Shown in pieces: positions 13,791 through 21,737 of a stretch of DNA of 31,313 nucleotides (the first letter of the stretch is position 1; the number at the start of each line of letters is the position of its first letter). The stretch is from a virus. Made by a program: the position numbers and the translations under genes. The stretch covers positions 1 through 31,313 of IMG/VR virus record IMGVR_UViG_3300005264_000036; one strand, 5' to 3'. A model generated the notes under the pieces. That model did not search any database. It saw nothing but the letters and a program-made list of their open reading frames with translations, and was not told where the DNA came from.

Positions 13791-15356
13791 ATGGCTTACG
13801 TTTTTCCTAGCGAAGAAGCAGAAGCGGCTTGGGGTGCAATTACTGGCACTCTATCAGATCAAACAGATTTACAAACAGCTTTAGACAATAAATTATTATT
13901 TCTAAATGGGTTTGATTTACAAGATTCGGATACATTAGGCGATTTGGCTTTCAACGATGGAACTAGAACATTAAGTATTGCTGTGAAATCAGGAAAGCCA
14001 AATTATAGTTTTTGGGCTGATAACACAAAATTTACAAAAACAACAACAGCATCTGTAGTTATACCTGATACAACTGGTGTATATTATGTTTATTTTGACA
14101 ATTTAGGTGTTTTACAACATGTTACTGAAGCATTAATGCCGTTGACTGTAATATATGAAAATGCTTTAATTGCGTTGGTGTATTGGAACGCTACAGCAGG
14201 CACGGCTTTTGTTGGAGATGAAAGGCACGGTGTAAGAATGAGTTCTTCAACACATGCTTACAATCATAAAACTTTTGGTGCAAGATATGAATCACCGGGA
14301 TTAAATATTACTGGCTTAGAAGATGGAGAACCCGATTATACAAATACATCGTCGGGTGCTTTTTGGGACGAAGATATTAGACATGTAGTAGCATTACAAA
14401 CAACACACCCATTCATGTATAAATTAGGTACTGGTGGAGAGTGGACGGGCACGACACCTGATAGTAACGTTGGTTTTAAAAATAGTACATCAAACGTTGT
14501 TTTCAATGAAAATGATGGTGGTGATTGGAAATTAACAGAAAGCGGTACTTCAACTGATTATATGATTTATTTCTTTATAGCGACACCTGATATAAATGGT
14601 TTTCCTATTAAAAAAATTATTGGACAAAATGGTTATCCTAATAGAAGTTCGGCACGTGCAGCAGTAGAAACTGAAATATCAAATATTGTTATGGATGGTT
14701 TGCCTTCACCTGAATTTATATTTTTATATGCTTATATTGTAAAAAGAAATGGCGACCTTGAGAATTTAGCAGATGGTGGAACTTATGTAGATTTACGAAC
14801 TGTGAAAGGTGGTATAAGTGGAATATCAGGATCAGCAAGTTTAGCAGCAGACGTTACAACGGATGTAACAAATTTTAATAATATTTTAAGTGCTTCTGAT
14901 ACTAACGTACAATTAGCATTAGATACAATAGATAATAATGCTGCATTACAATCAAATGTATTAGAATTAGACAATGCAACAAGTTTTACTCCAGATGCCG
15001 ATTACGAACCAGCTACAAAAAAATATGTCGATGATAATATCTTAGATCCATCTTCAATAACTTATGATAGTAAAACATCAAATTATACTTTGGCACTATC
15101 AGATAAAGGCAAAGGTATTGCAATGAATTCATCATCCAATTTAACGGTTACAATACCAACAAATGCAAGCGTTGCTATTCCTATTGGGGATGTAAGGCCA
15201 TTTTCCAGAGAAGGTACAGGGACAGTTACTTTCACTGGTGCTGGTGTAACGATACAATCAAAAGATAGCAAAGTAACTATTGCAGGTCAATATGGTGAAG
15301 CTGTATTAAGAAAAAAAGCTACAGATACTTGGGCTCTGGCTGGGAGTTTGGAATGA
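13791..15356 (+). CDS. Tail fibre / receptor-binding protein
   Basis: This is a 521-aa protein. Near the N terminus, WGAITGTLSDQTDLQTALDNK (residues 14-34, given here as WGAITGTLSDQ and TDLQTALDNK) is a motif common in tail fibres. The body is beta-rich. Residues near 360-405 (NVQLALDTIDNNAAL, then PATKKYVDDNI) form a typical trimeric fibre stalk. The C-terminal 90 residues match a widespread fibre tip pattern: LALSDKGKGIAMNSSSN, VTIPTNASVAIPIG, VTFTGAGVTIQSK and AVLRKKATDTWALAGSL. It probably recognises the host surface. Codons ending in A are more frequent than in the virion genes, suggesting separate acquisition. Confidence 0.85.
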   Translation: MAYVFPSEEAEAAWGAITGTLSDQTDLQTALDNKLLFLNGFDLQDSDTLGDLAFNDGTRTLSIAVKSGKPNYSFWADNTKFTKTTTASVVIPDTTGVYYVYFDNLGVLQHVTEALMPLTVIYENALIALVYWNATAGTAFVGDERHGVRMSSSTHAYNHKTFGARYESPGLNITGLEDGEPDYTNTSSGAFWDEDIRHVVALQTTHPFMYKLGTGGEWTGTTPDSNVGFKNSTSNVVFNENDGGDWKLTESGTSTDYMIYFFIATPDINGFPIKKIIGQNGYPNRSSARAAVETEISNIVMDGLPSPEFIFLYAYIVKRNGDLENLADGGTYVDLRTVKGGISGISGSASLAADVTTDVTNFNNILSASDTNVQLALDTIDNNAALQSNVLELDNATSFTPDADYEPATKKYVDDNILDPSSITYDSKTSNYTLALSDKGKGIAMNSSSNLTVTIPTNASVAIPIGDVRPFSREGTGTVTFTGAGVTIQSKDSKVTIAGQYGEAVLRKKATDTWALAGSLE

Positions 15357-16033
15357 TTATCAGTTTAGCAGCAATAGTTTGTAGTAGTGAAAGTGGTGGG
15401 AGTACATCTGATCGGCTGTATTGCTGTGATAGAAATGCGGATAAAAATTATGAGATAGATATTGATACGTTAGCAACAATTAATACTGTAAATAGTCAAG
15501 GTGGTAATCCTTATGGTATTGGTGGAATATCAGATCGTTTATATAGTTGTGATTATACTACTCAAAAAAACTACGAGATAGATATTGATACACTAACAGT
15601 TTTAAATACCGTAGATAGTCCAGGTGTTTACCCAAGAGGCATTGGTGGTATTTCAGATCGTTTGTATAGTTGTGATTTTACTGCTCAAAAAAACTACGAG
15701 ATAGATATTGATACACTAACAGTTTTAAATACCGTAGATAGTCCAGGTATTTACCCAAGTGGCATTGGTGGTATTTCAGATCGTTTGTATAGTTGTGATT
15801 TTAACACCGATAAGAATTACGAGATAGATATTGACACATTAGCAACAATTAACACCGTCAATAGCCCTGGATCTGTTCCTTTCGGTATCGGTGGAATATC
15901 AGATAGATTGTATTGCTGTGATTATAATACTAAAAAGAATTATGAGATAGATGTTGATACATTGGCAACGATTAATACAGTAGATAGTCAGAGTACAGCA
16001 CCATCTGGTATTGGCGGATTGAAATTAAGTTAA
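15353..16033 (+). CDS. Five-repeat propeller-like protein (fibre tip or receptor binding)
   Basis: The start is taken at 15353, where ATGA overlaps the stop of the fibre gene; an ATG at 15329 is possible but lies within that gene. The 226-aa product has a short hydrophobic N terminus (MIISLAAIVCSS) and then five repeats of exactly 41 residues. Each opens SDRLY-x-CD, continues KNYEID-x-DTL and closes GIGG. Short repeats of this kind usually build beta-propeller blades. Coupling to the fibre gene suggests a host-binding tip subunit. Repeats 2 and 3 are nearly identical in DNA, so copy number could change by recombination. Confidence 0.75.
   Translation: MIISLAAIVCSSESGGSTSDRLYCCDRNADKNYEIDIDTLATINTVNSQGGNPYGIGGISDRLYSCDYTTQKNYEIDIDTLTVLNTVDSPGVYPRGIGGISDRLYSCDFTAQKNYEIDIDTLTVLNTVDSPGIYPSGIGGISDRLYSCDFNTDKNYEIDIDTLATINTVNSPGSVPFGIGGISDRLYCCDYNTKKNYEIDVDTLATINTVDSQSTAPSGIGGLKLS
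15413..16024 (+). repeat. Five 123-bp (41-residue) coding repeats
   Basis: Five in-frame units of 123 bp encode SDRLY(C/S)CD...GIGG(I/L). The second and third units are almost identical over more than 80 bp, whereas units 1, 4 and 5 have diverged in silent positions. The period was measured from the shared CTCAAAAAAACTACGAG starting at 15561 and 15684. Confidence 0.9.
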
Positions 16034-16064
16034 AAATATAAATTAATTATAAAAAAGGAAAATC

Positions 16065-16382
16065 ATGAATTTTTTAAAAATAACAAGTAGCAAAAACATT
16101 AATTTACGTGCCATATTTGGTACTACAGGAACTAAAATTAATTGGGCTTCTTTAGGATTGGATTCTAAAGCACCCCAAGAATATTTCGGAGTAAATCCAT
16201 CAAATAATAATATATTGCAAATTTTAGCAATAGATAATATTGATATTATAAATAGCAATATAACAACATGGCAAACGAATGCAAATCATAGAAGTATTGC
16301 AGCAACTTTAACTGTAATAAATGAAACAACAATGACATCAGATAAAGCAGCTTTTATTGCTTCTTTACCAGCAACAGAATAA
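16065..16382 (+). CDS. Hypothetical protein downstream of fibre genes
   Basis: This 105-aa protein begins MNFLKITSSKNINLRAIFGT and has an AAGGAAAATC site before the ATG. It contains LGLDSKAPQEYFGVNPSNN and ends TMTSDKAAFIASLPATE. Rich in Asn, Ile and Thr, with A-ending codons like the fibre gene, it appears to belong to the same cassette. It could be a fibre chaperone or a small tip protein. No family is recognised. Confidence 0.68.
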   Translation: MNFLKITSSKNINLRAIFGTTGTKINWASLGLDSKAPQEYFGVNPSNNNILQILAIDNIDIINSNITTWQTNANHRSIAATLTVINETTMTSDKAAFIASLPATE

Positions 16383-16410
16383 TTATTTTTTACACAATAC
16401 AAGGTATCCC

Positions 16411-16527
16411 ATGTCATTCAATTACCCATCAGATCCATTTTCAAAAAAACAAAAGCAAGGTCTAAATATACCGACTAAGCCGAGTAAAATAAAATCGTTT
16501 TTCAAAAAAATATTCAAGGTATCTTAA
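16411..16527 (+). CDS. Small basic peptide (38 aa)
   Basis: The 38-codon frame begins MSFNYPSDPFSKKQKQG and ends KSFFKKIFKVS. It has an AAGGTATCCC site before the ATG, and its stop overlaps the next start (TAATG). The C terminus is amphipathic and strongly basic. It sits at the head of the lysis genes and may be a small membrane-active or leader peptide. Coupling to the next gene supports it as real. Confidence 0.55.
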   Translation: MSFNYPSDPFSKKQKQGLNIPTKPSKIKSFFKKIFKVS

Positions 16528-16829
16528 TGTTTGAACCAGCTGGTATAATGGCAAGTGTCGCTCTTCTGGGGCTTGGTATCCAAGTTGTTTCCAATCTTCG
16601 CACTGGAGCAAATAAAAATTTTAAATCGTGGTGGATTGAGTTCAAGGAATTCCGTACAGAATTTAAAGATTTCCGTAAGGAATACAAACAGGATAATAAT
16701 AGATTTTACGATGTGATGGATGCTCGTTATAATGCTCTTTCTGATGATAATAAGGTGCTTAGACAAGATTTTACAGCTTGTAAATTGAATCATGCAGGTG
16801 CTTCTCAAAATAATATCTCAAGGAATTAA
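16527..16829 (+). CDS. Membrane-anchored coiled-coil protein of lysis module
   Basis: This 100-aa protein has one hydrophobic segment at about 6-22 (GIMASVALLGLGIQVVS) and then a charged helical region with regular Phe/Lys/Glu spacing (FKEFRTEFKDFRKEYKQD). The layout is N-in membrane anchor plus coiled coil. It overlaps the preceding peptide and precedes the holin-like gene by 1 nt. It may modulate the holin or act as a spanin-like or XhlA-like factor; no family can be assigned. Confidence 0.68.
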   Translation: MFEPAGIMASVALLGLGIQVVSNLRTGANKNFKSWWIEFKEFRTEFKDFRKEYKQDNNRFYDVMDARYNALSDDNKVLRQDFTACKLNHAGASQNNISRN

Positions 16830-16830
16830 T

Positions 16831-17151
16831 ATGAAAAATTTAAAATTTAGAAATAAAATGATACTAGCAAGGGTTCTTCCTGCTGTTTTTGGCTTATTAG
16901 CTATGGTTGCTAATATTGCCGTTCTCCGTGTTTTTGGCGAATCAGCCTTGTTGGTTGATGTGCGTATGGTACTTTCGTTAATGGTTGCTTCTGCTTCCGC
17001 TTATTACATCTACCTAATGGCTAGCAAGTGTATTACTCCTGCTATCTCTTTTGATGATAATAGTAATTTCGCTATGGTCCATGCTGCTATTATTCTTGGC
17101 TCATTTTTAATGACTGCTCTCTTATGGTTAGGTATCTATTTTGCTGTATAA
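16831..17151 (+). CDS. Holin-like protein with three membrane segments
   Basis: The start is taken at 16831 (AAGGAATTAAT then ATG), giving 106 aa. Three hydrophobic segments are visible at about 11-33, 44-65 and 82-105, with a basic N terminus (MKNLKFRNKM). Size, topology and position directly before the endolysin (stop and start overlap as TAATG) are those of a class I-type holin that permeabilises the inner membrane. Assignment rests on topology and context. Confidence 0.75.
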   Translation: MKNLKFRNKMILARVLPAVFGLLAMVANIAVLRVFGESALLVDVRMVLSLMVASASAYYIYLMASKCITPAISFDDNSNFAMVHAAIILGSFLMTALLWLGIYFAV

Positions 17152-17750
17152 TGAAAGTTTTTAGTTTATATATCGCCCTTATATTAATTTCATCAGTAAA
17201 TCTGATGTCATGGGATCGTTATATAATTGAAGTTGATGATTACCAGTTACTCCATACTTCTCGCCAATTAATGATGACTCAAGTCGGTTTGACTGAAAAA
17301 ACTGGCAAAAATGATGGTGCTCATATCACCGCTTATATGAACTCAACTGGTCTCTCTGGCAAAAAACAGTATCCTTATTGTGCAGCAGGTCAATCTTGGT
17401 GCCTTTCTCGTGCTGCTTTTATCCTCCAAATTGCTTATCCATTTTCAAAACGCTCTGCCGTTGCAAATTATTACTATGAATATGCTGTAAAAACTGGTGT
17501 TTTAGATACTGTTTCAGCTGTTTCTATAGATGATTTAATTATCTGGAAACATCGCACTGGTAGAACAGGTCATATTGAACGTATTATTTCAACTGACAAA
17601 GGAATTTTTACAGTTGGTTTCAATACTTCAAATGGGAAGTCTGGTAGCCAAAGGGAAGGTAATGGTATATTTATCCGAAAAAGAAATTTAAAGTCCCCTC
17701 TGGGTCGTATGCGTTTGCGTGGTCTAGTAGGGTTTAATGTTAAACGTTAA
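17151..17750 (+). CDS. CHAP-type endolysin with N-terminal signal/anchor
   Basis: This 199-aa protein starts at the ATG overlapping the holin stop; an upstream ATG at 17124 is inside the holin gene. Residues 4-20 are hydrophobic (FSLYIALILISSVNLMS) and likely a signal peptide or signal anchor. The CHAP-like amidase/peptidase domain follows: QVGLTEKTGKNDG at about 44-56, Cys77 in YPYCAAGQSWC, His141 in GRTGHIERI and Asn158 in VGFNTS. It would cut peptidoglycan cross-bridges or stem peptides. Export by the host secretion system, with the holin timing release, is the expected mode. A terminator-like hairpin follows. Confidence 0.87.
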   Translation: MKVFSLYIALILISSVNLMSWDRYIIEVDDYQLLHTSRQLMMTQVGLTEKTGKNDGAHITAYMNSTGLSGKKQYPYCAAGQSWCLSRAAFILQIAYPFSKRSAVANYYYEYAVKTGVLDTVSAVSIDDLIIWKHRTGRTGHIERIISTDKGIFTVGFNTSNGKSGSQREGNGIFIRKRNLKSPLGRMRLRGLVGFNVKR

Positions 17751-17753
17751 TTT

Positions 17754-17824
17754 GGTGGTCGGTTATAATAATTGAATTCTTCTCTCAATTTTTGACAACT
17801 CTTTTCTGACCACCTATTTTTTTA
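17754..17824 (+). terminator. Structured terminator after endolysin
   Basis: GGTGGTC at 17754-17760 pairs with GACCACC at 17808-17814, followed by a T-rich tract with seven or more T. The loop contains a second hairpin AATTGA/TCAATT. It lies 4 bp past the endolysin stop. Confidence 0.75.
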
Positions 17825-17843
17825 TATTTTATAAGGTTCCAAA

Positions 17844-18335
17844 ATGAAAATATTTATTGAAAAAACACTGTTAGCACTGCTTAAAGTAGTCTCATGGTCT
17901 CGATTAATTGATATGATATTAATCGTCGCTGGCAAAATCGCACTCATAACTAAAAATGTTTATGATGATATTGCTGTTAAGCTCATCCGTGGTGGTATCA
18001 AAATTACAGATTCTGCTAAGTCGGGTGAAGAAACTCGCTTTATTATTGCCGATTCCTGTGAGTTGGTTGCTGATTCATTAGAAGTACTTGCCAAAAAATC
18101 GAAAACAAAATTAGATGATGCTATCCTCCAATTATTATCTGCTTCTGCTGATTTAATTAGATTGCAAGATGATGATGACCCAAAAGAATCATTAATTTTA
18201 GTGCTCAATTCTGTTGAAACTGCTTTTTCTTCCTACGTAAAAGCTACTGATACTCCAATTGATGACTATATTTTATTAGCTCTTTCAGCTCTTGCCGATG
18301 CTCTTGCCGAAGAAAATAAAGGTATTATAGTGTAA
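17844..18335 (+). CDS. Helical hypothetical protein before terminase
   Basis: This 163-aa protein has an amphipathic/hydrophobic N terminus (FIEKTLLALLKVVSW) and two similar helical segments: KTKLDDAILQLLSASADLI at about 95-113 and DTPIDDYILLALSALADAL at about 137-155. This suggests internal duplication. Its stop overlaps the large terminase start (TAATG). That is where a small terminase would stand, but no DNA-binding motif is visible. Its link to the lysis module equally suggests a holin-associated factor. An AAGGTT site precedes the ATG. Confidence 0.65.
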   Translation: MKIFIEKTLLALLKVVSWSRLIDMILIVAGKIALITKNVYDDIAVKLIRGGIKITDSAKSGEETRFIIADSCELVADSLEVLAKKSKTKLDDAILQLLSASADLIRLQDDDDPKESLILVLNSVETAFSSYVKATDTPIDDYILLALSALADALAEENKGIIV

Positions 18336-19624
18336 TGGCAAAGTTTGTTCCAAAATGGTCAAATTGGGATGATGTCCCTTGGTCTCTCACTTCAAAACAG
18401 TGGGAGATTGAGGATTACATGAATAATGGTGGTAAACTTGTTGGTTTGTTTCCTGCTCGTCGTTGGGGAAAAACTTGGTATGCTGTAAGTCGTACTTCTC
18501 GTCTTTGTGTTACTAATCCTAATTTTAGAGCTCTGTTTATTGGCTTCACACATGGTCATGCGGAAAATGTATTTTATCCATTATTTCAAAGATTATTACA
18601 TCCGTCGTGGGTTAGTTCTGTTGCCTCTAAATTACCTGTTCGGATTAATTTCCGAAATGGTTCTCTTATCGATCTTGTTGGTTCTACTGAAATTCTACAA
18701 TCTCAAGGTGTTTCTTACGATTTAGTAATTATAGATGAAGTTGGTGATCAAGACCCTGCTGTTTGGAATCAATATTTACAGCCTTTGTTGCTTGAGCATT
18801 CTGGTACTGCGATGTTATTAGGTACTCCCAAAGGTACTCACTCTTGGGTCTATAATGAAATCGTTATTAATCCAGATTCAGATTTTAAAATCTTTGAAGG
18901 TCCTACTATTGATGGTGGTATTATCTCACCAGCAAATATTGAGCAAGCTCGTAGAAATATGCCAGAGAGGCAATATCGTCAAGAAATTCTTGGCGAATGG
19001 GTGTCTTCTACTGGTTTAGCTTATTCTGAATTTGATGCAGCTACTTGTGTTTCTGATCAGGTTTTTAATCCAGAATTATCTACTTATGTTAGCTGGGATT
19101 TCAATGTTACTCCTATGTGTTTTTGCATTATTCAACCGTCTCTAATTAATCCTGATGGTTTCGTTGTTGTCGAAGAGTTTTCTATTGAAAATACTACGAC
19201 TCGTTTATGTGCTGAGTTTTTGAAAGATTGGTTGATTAGCCATGGTTTCAAAAGGTCTGTAACTCCTTTACAATTTACTGGCGATTTCGCTGGTAATCAT
19301 CGGCATACTTCAGCTGAAGAAACTGATTGGCAAATTTTAACTTCTCATTTTAATGATTATGTTGATTTTTCTGCTCGTCGTCGTAAAACTGATTTTGTTC
19401 GTACTCGTGTAACTCATTGTAATCAAATGTTTTTTGATGGTAGATTTAAAGTTTCTAAAAAATGCCCTTTTTTAATTCGGGAGTTTTCTTCTATGGAATA
19501 TAAAAAAAATGGTAAAGAATTAGAAGATAAACATGGGAAAGTAGGGCATAGAACTGATTCTGCTTGCTATTTCCCCTGGAATATTCTACCGTTTGAAGAT
19601 GTTATTGGTAAGTGGAATTTTTAA
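18335..19624 (+). CDS. terL: Large terminase subunit
   Basis: This 429-aa packaging motor has both terminase domains. ATPase: Walker A FPARRWGKT at about 39-47, Walker B LVIIDE at about 130-135 with the catalytic Glu, and coupling motif LLGTPKG at about 161-167. Nuclease (RNase H fold): Asp255 in VSWDFNVTP, Asp317 in FTGDFAG and Asp408 in HRTDSACYF. It cleaves and pumps DNA into proheads through the portal encoded next (9 nt downstream). Packaging mode cannot be fixed without subtype comparison; circular permutation of the contig would fit headful packaging. Confidence 0.95.
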   Translation: MAKFVPKWSNWDDVPWSLTSKQWEIEDYMNNGGKLVGLFPARRWGKTWYAVSRTSRLCVTNPNFRALFIGFTHGHAENVFYPLFQRLLHPSWVSSVASKLPVRINFRNGSLIDLVGSTEILQSQGVSYDLVIIDEVGDQDPAVWNQYLQPLLLEHSGTAMLLGTPKGTHSWVYNEIVINPDSDFKIFEGPTIDGGIISPANIEQARRNMPERQYRQEILGEWVSSTGLAYSEFDAATCVSDQVFNPELSTYVSWDFNVTPMCFCIIQPSLINPDGFVVVEEFSIENTTTRLCAEFLKDWLISHGFKRSVTPLQFTGDFAGNHRHTSAEETDWQILTSHFNDYVDFSARRRKTDFVRTRVTHCNQMFFDGRFKVSKKCPFLIREFSSMEYKKNGKELEDKHGKVGHRTDSACYFPWNILPFEDVIGKWNF

Positions 19625-19633
19625 AGGTAAATC

Positions 19634-21124
19634 ATGGTTAATAATTATAATTCAAATACTAGTGTTGGGCAATCTTTTTATGAGGCTGCTTTTACTCCTC
19701 GTTTGGGTGATATATGGAGAAATACTTTAAGTGTTGATGAAGTTAGTTATTTGGCTTATTATCATGCTCTTGTGGCATTTATTGAAGATAATCCTAATTC
19801 TGAGTTAGCTCGTAGAGAGTTATTATACTTTTATTGTTTGCCATTTATGTCGAATAAGCAATCTGCTTCTTTAACTAAAGCTCGCGGTACTCTTCCTACG
19901 AATAATCTTTATATTCGTCAAATTTTGCAAGCATCTTGCCAATTATATGTTAATCCTCCAGTTCGTACTATTTCGGGTAGTGGTGGCTCTCTTGATGATT
20001 TTTATGATATGGTTAATGGCTCGGATATAAATTCAACTTTAAATGAAGCTCATAAAGTCGCTAAATTTACTTCCGAGTGTCTAGTTCGCCCTTATTTTGA
20101 AAAAGTGATTTTATCTAATGGTAAAGAATCTGGTCAGTTATTATTTGAAATTATTGCTCCAGATGCTTATTACTGGTTATCTGATGACCTTGGTAACCCA
20201 GTGTTAGATATTCATCGTTATTATTTTGCAAATGATGGAAAAGCTTATGATTGTCATTGGAAGTGGATGTCTGATGGTTCTGTTATCGTTGTCGATAATA
20301 ATGGAAATTTAATACCATCGGAAATGGATCAAATTCAAACTATTTATAATTCTATTCCTTATGTTCACCTTCAATTAAATATTGGTGTTAATGGGGAATC
20401 TTCATCTATGTGGGAGATGCTTAGAGCTCAGCTTGATTACAATAAATATTCATTGCTCGGTGATAATAACGTAACTTTGAATGGTTTTGCCACTCCAGTT
20501 ATTATAAATATGGGCTTTACCGAGGGTGATACTCTTGGTGCGGGTATGGTTCTTGCAAAAAATAATATAGCTTCTAATTCTGGCTTATTAGATCCGCAGA
20601 TTGATTATGTTGATCCTCCAATTAATTTCCCAGAAATCGACGATTATAAAAATACTAGTATTAAAAATGCTCTTCGTTCTGCAAATATGCCGAACTCTCT
20701 TATCGATCGTTCTGCAAATCTTCAATCCGGTCTTGCTATGCAAATTGATAGGCAAGCCTTAGATGAGCAGCGAATATCTGACGAATCTCGTATGAAAGCA
20801 TTCGATAAAGAATTGATAAATAAAATTGCAGAAGTTTCTAACGCACAATTAAATACTAATTATGGTGTTTTAGATGTTTCTATTGAATATGTCGAAACTG
20901 TTTATCCTTCTGATGCTACTGCCGATTATCAATTGACTAGGCAAAAGTTTGTTGATGGTGTACTTTCACCACGTCAATACCTTCGTCTTACAACTGATCT
21001 TGATGCTACTTCTGATTATCTGAAAACTGATGAAGCTGCATTAGCTTATATTAATAAAAATAAAACTGCTTCTAGCGGTGTAATAGATTCCAACACTAAT
21101 TCAAATGAGGTTAATAATGTCTGA
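19634..21124 (+). CDS. Portal protein
   Basis: This 496-aa protein follows the terminase by 9 nt. It shows a portal-like order: a mixed N-terminal domain, a wing region with repeated Tyr/Trp strands (YYWLSDDLGNPVLDIHRYYF), the phrase LRAQLDYNKYSLLGDN, a long helical stretch (DEQRISDESRMKAFDKELINKIAEV) and a C-terminal acidic/Asn tail. Length and position between terminase and scaffold are typical of SPP1-gp6-type portals. It forms the dodecameric DNA gate of the head. It overlaps the scaffold gene. Confidence 0.88.
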   Translation: MVNNYNSNTSVGQSFYEAAFTPRLGDIWRNTLSVDEVSYLAYYHALVAFIEDNPNSELARRELLYFYCLPFMSNKQSASLTKARGTLPTNNLYIRQILQASCQLYVNPPVRTISGSGGSLDDFYDMVNGSDINSTLNEAHKVAKFTSECLVRPYFEKVILSNGKESGQLLFEIIAPDAYYWLSDDLGNPVLDIHRYYFANDGKAYDCHWKWMSDGSVIVVDNNGNLIPSEMDQIQTIYNSIPYVHLQLNIGVNGESSSMWEMLRAQLDYNKYSLLGDNNVTLNGFATPVIINMGFTEGDTLGAGMVLAKNNIASNSGLLDPQIDYVDPPINFPEIDDYKNTSIKNALRSANMPNSLIDRSANLQSGLAMQIDRQALDEQRISDESRMKAFDKELINKIAEVSNAQLNTNYGVLDVSIEYVETVYPSDATADYQLTRQKFVDGVLSPRQYLRLTTDLDATSDYLKTDEAALAYINKNKTASSGVIDSNTNSNEVNNV

Positions 21125-21680
21125 CCAAAATTCTACTCCTCCAGCGGATGATATAAATGTTCCTGGTGAGGAAAATACTGGTGGTTCTCCACCTGACGCG
21201 AATCCTCCAAATTCGCCTCCGCAATTATCAGCTGAAGAAATAGCTGCTCTTGTTGCACAAAATAAACAGTATGCTGATGATAAAACTGCTGCTATTAAAG
21301 CTCAGCAAGATGCTGAAAAAGCTAGTCTTCTTGAGCAAAAAAAATATGAAGAGTTATATACTTCATCAGAGCAAGATCGTATAAAACTTGAAAAAGAAAA
21401 TGCCGATCTTAAGCCTATTGTTGAAGCTCGTAGAGCTCGTTTGTTAGATAAACTTGGTGCTAAGGACGATAAAGATATGGCTGCTTTACCAGTTTTGGTG
21501 CTTGAAAATCTTGCTGCTAAATTTGCTGTTGCTCCTCAAGGTCCTACGCCTCCTGGTGGTGCCGGTGGTGGTGTTGGTCCTCGTGGTGGTGCAAAAGCTG
21601 CTGTTGATGAGCTTGCTGCCCGTGGCGATTTTAAAGGTGCGTGGAAAGAAGCACAGCATACTGGTGTCCCTTTTAGTTAG
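21117..21680 (+). CDS. Scaffolding protein
   Basis: The start at 21117 (GAGG, 6 nt upstream) gives 187 aa; the ATG at 21105 is less well placed. The first 45 residues are Pro/Gly/Asp/Asn-rich. Residues about 45-130 form a charged coiled coil (EEIAALVAQNKQYADDKTAA, then EQDRIKLEKENADLK). A Gly-rich linker follows and the C terminus is helical (AARGDFKGAWKEAQH). This layout, between portal and major capsid protein, is that of siphovirus scaffolds, which guide prohead assembly and then leave the head. Confidence 0.85.
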   Translation: MSDQNSTPPADDINVPGEENTGGSPPDANPPNSPPQLSAEEIAALVAQNKQYADDKTAAIKAQQDAEKASLLEQKKYEELYTSSEQDRIKLEKENADLKPIVEARRARLLDKLGAKDDKDMAALPVLVLENLAAKFAVAPQGPTPPGGAGGGVGPRGGAKAAVDELAARGDFKGAWKEAQHTGVPFS

Positions 21681-21737
21681 TTTATTGAGTTAATTAGAAA
21701 AATTTAATTATTGTTTCATTATATATGAGTTGATTTT

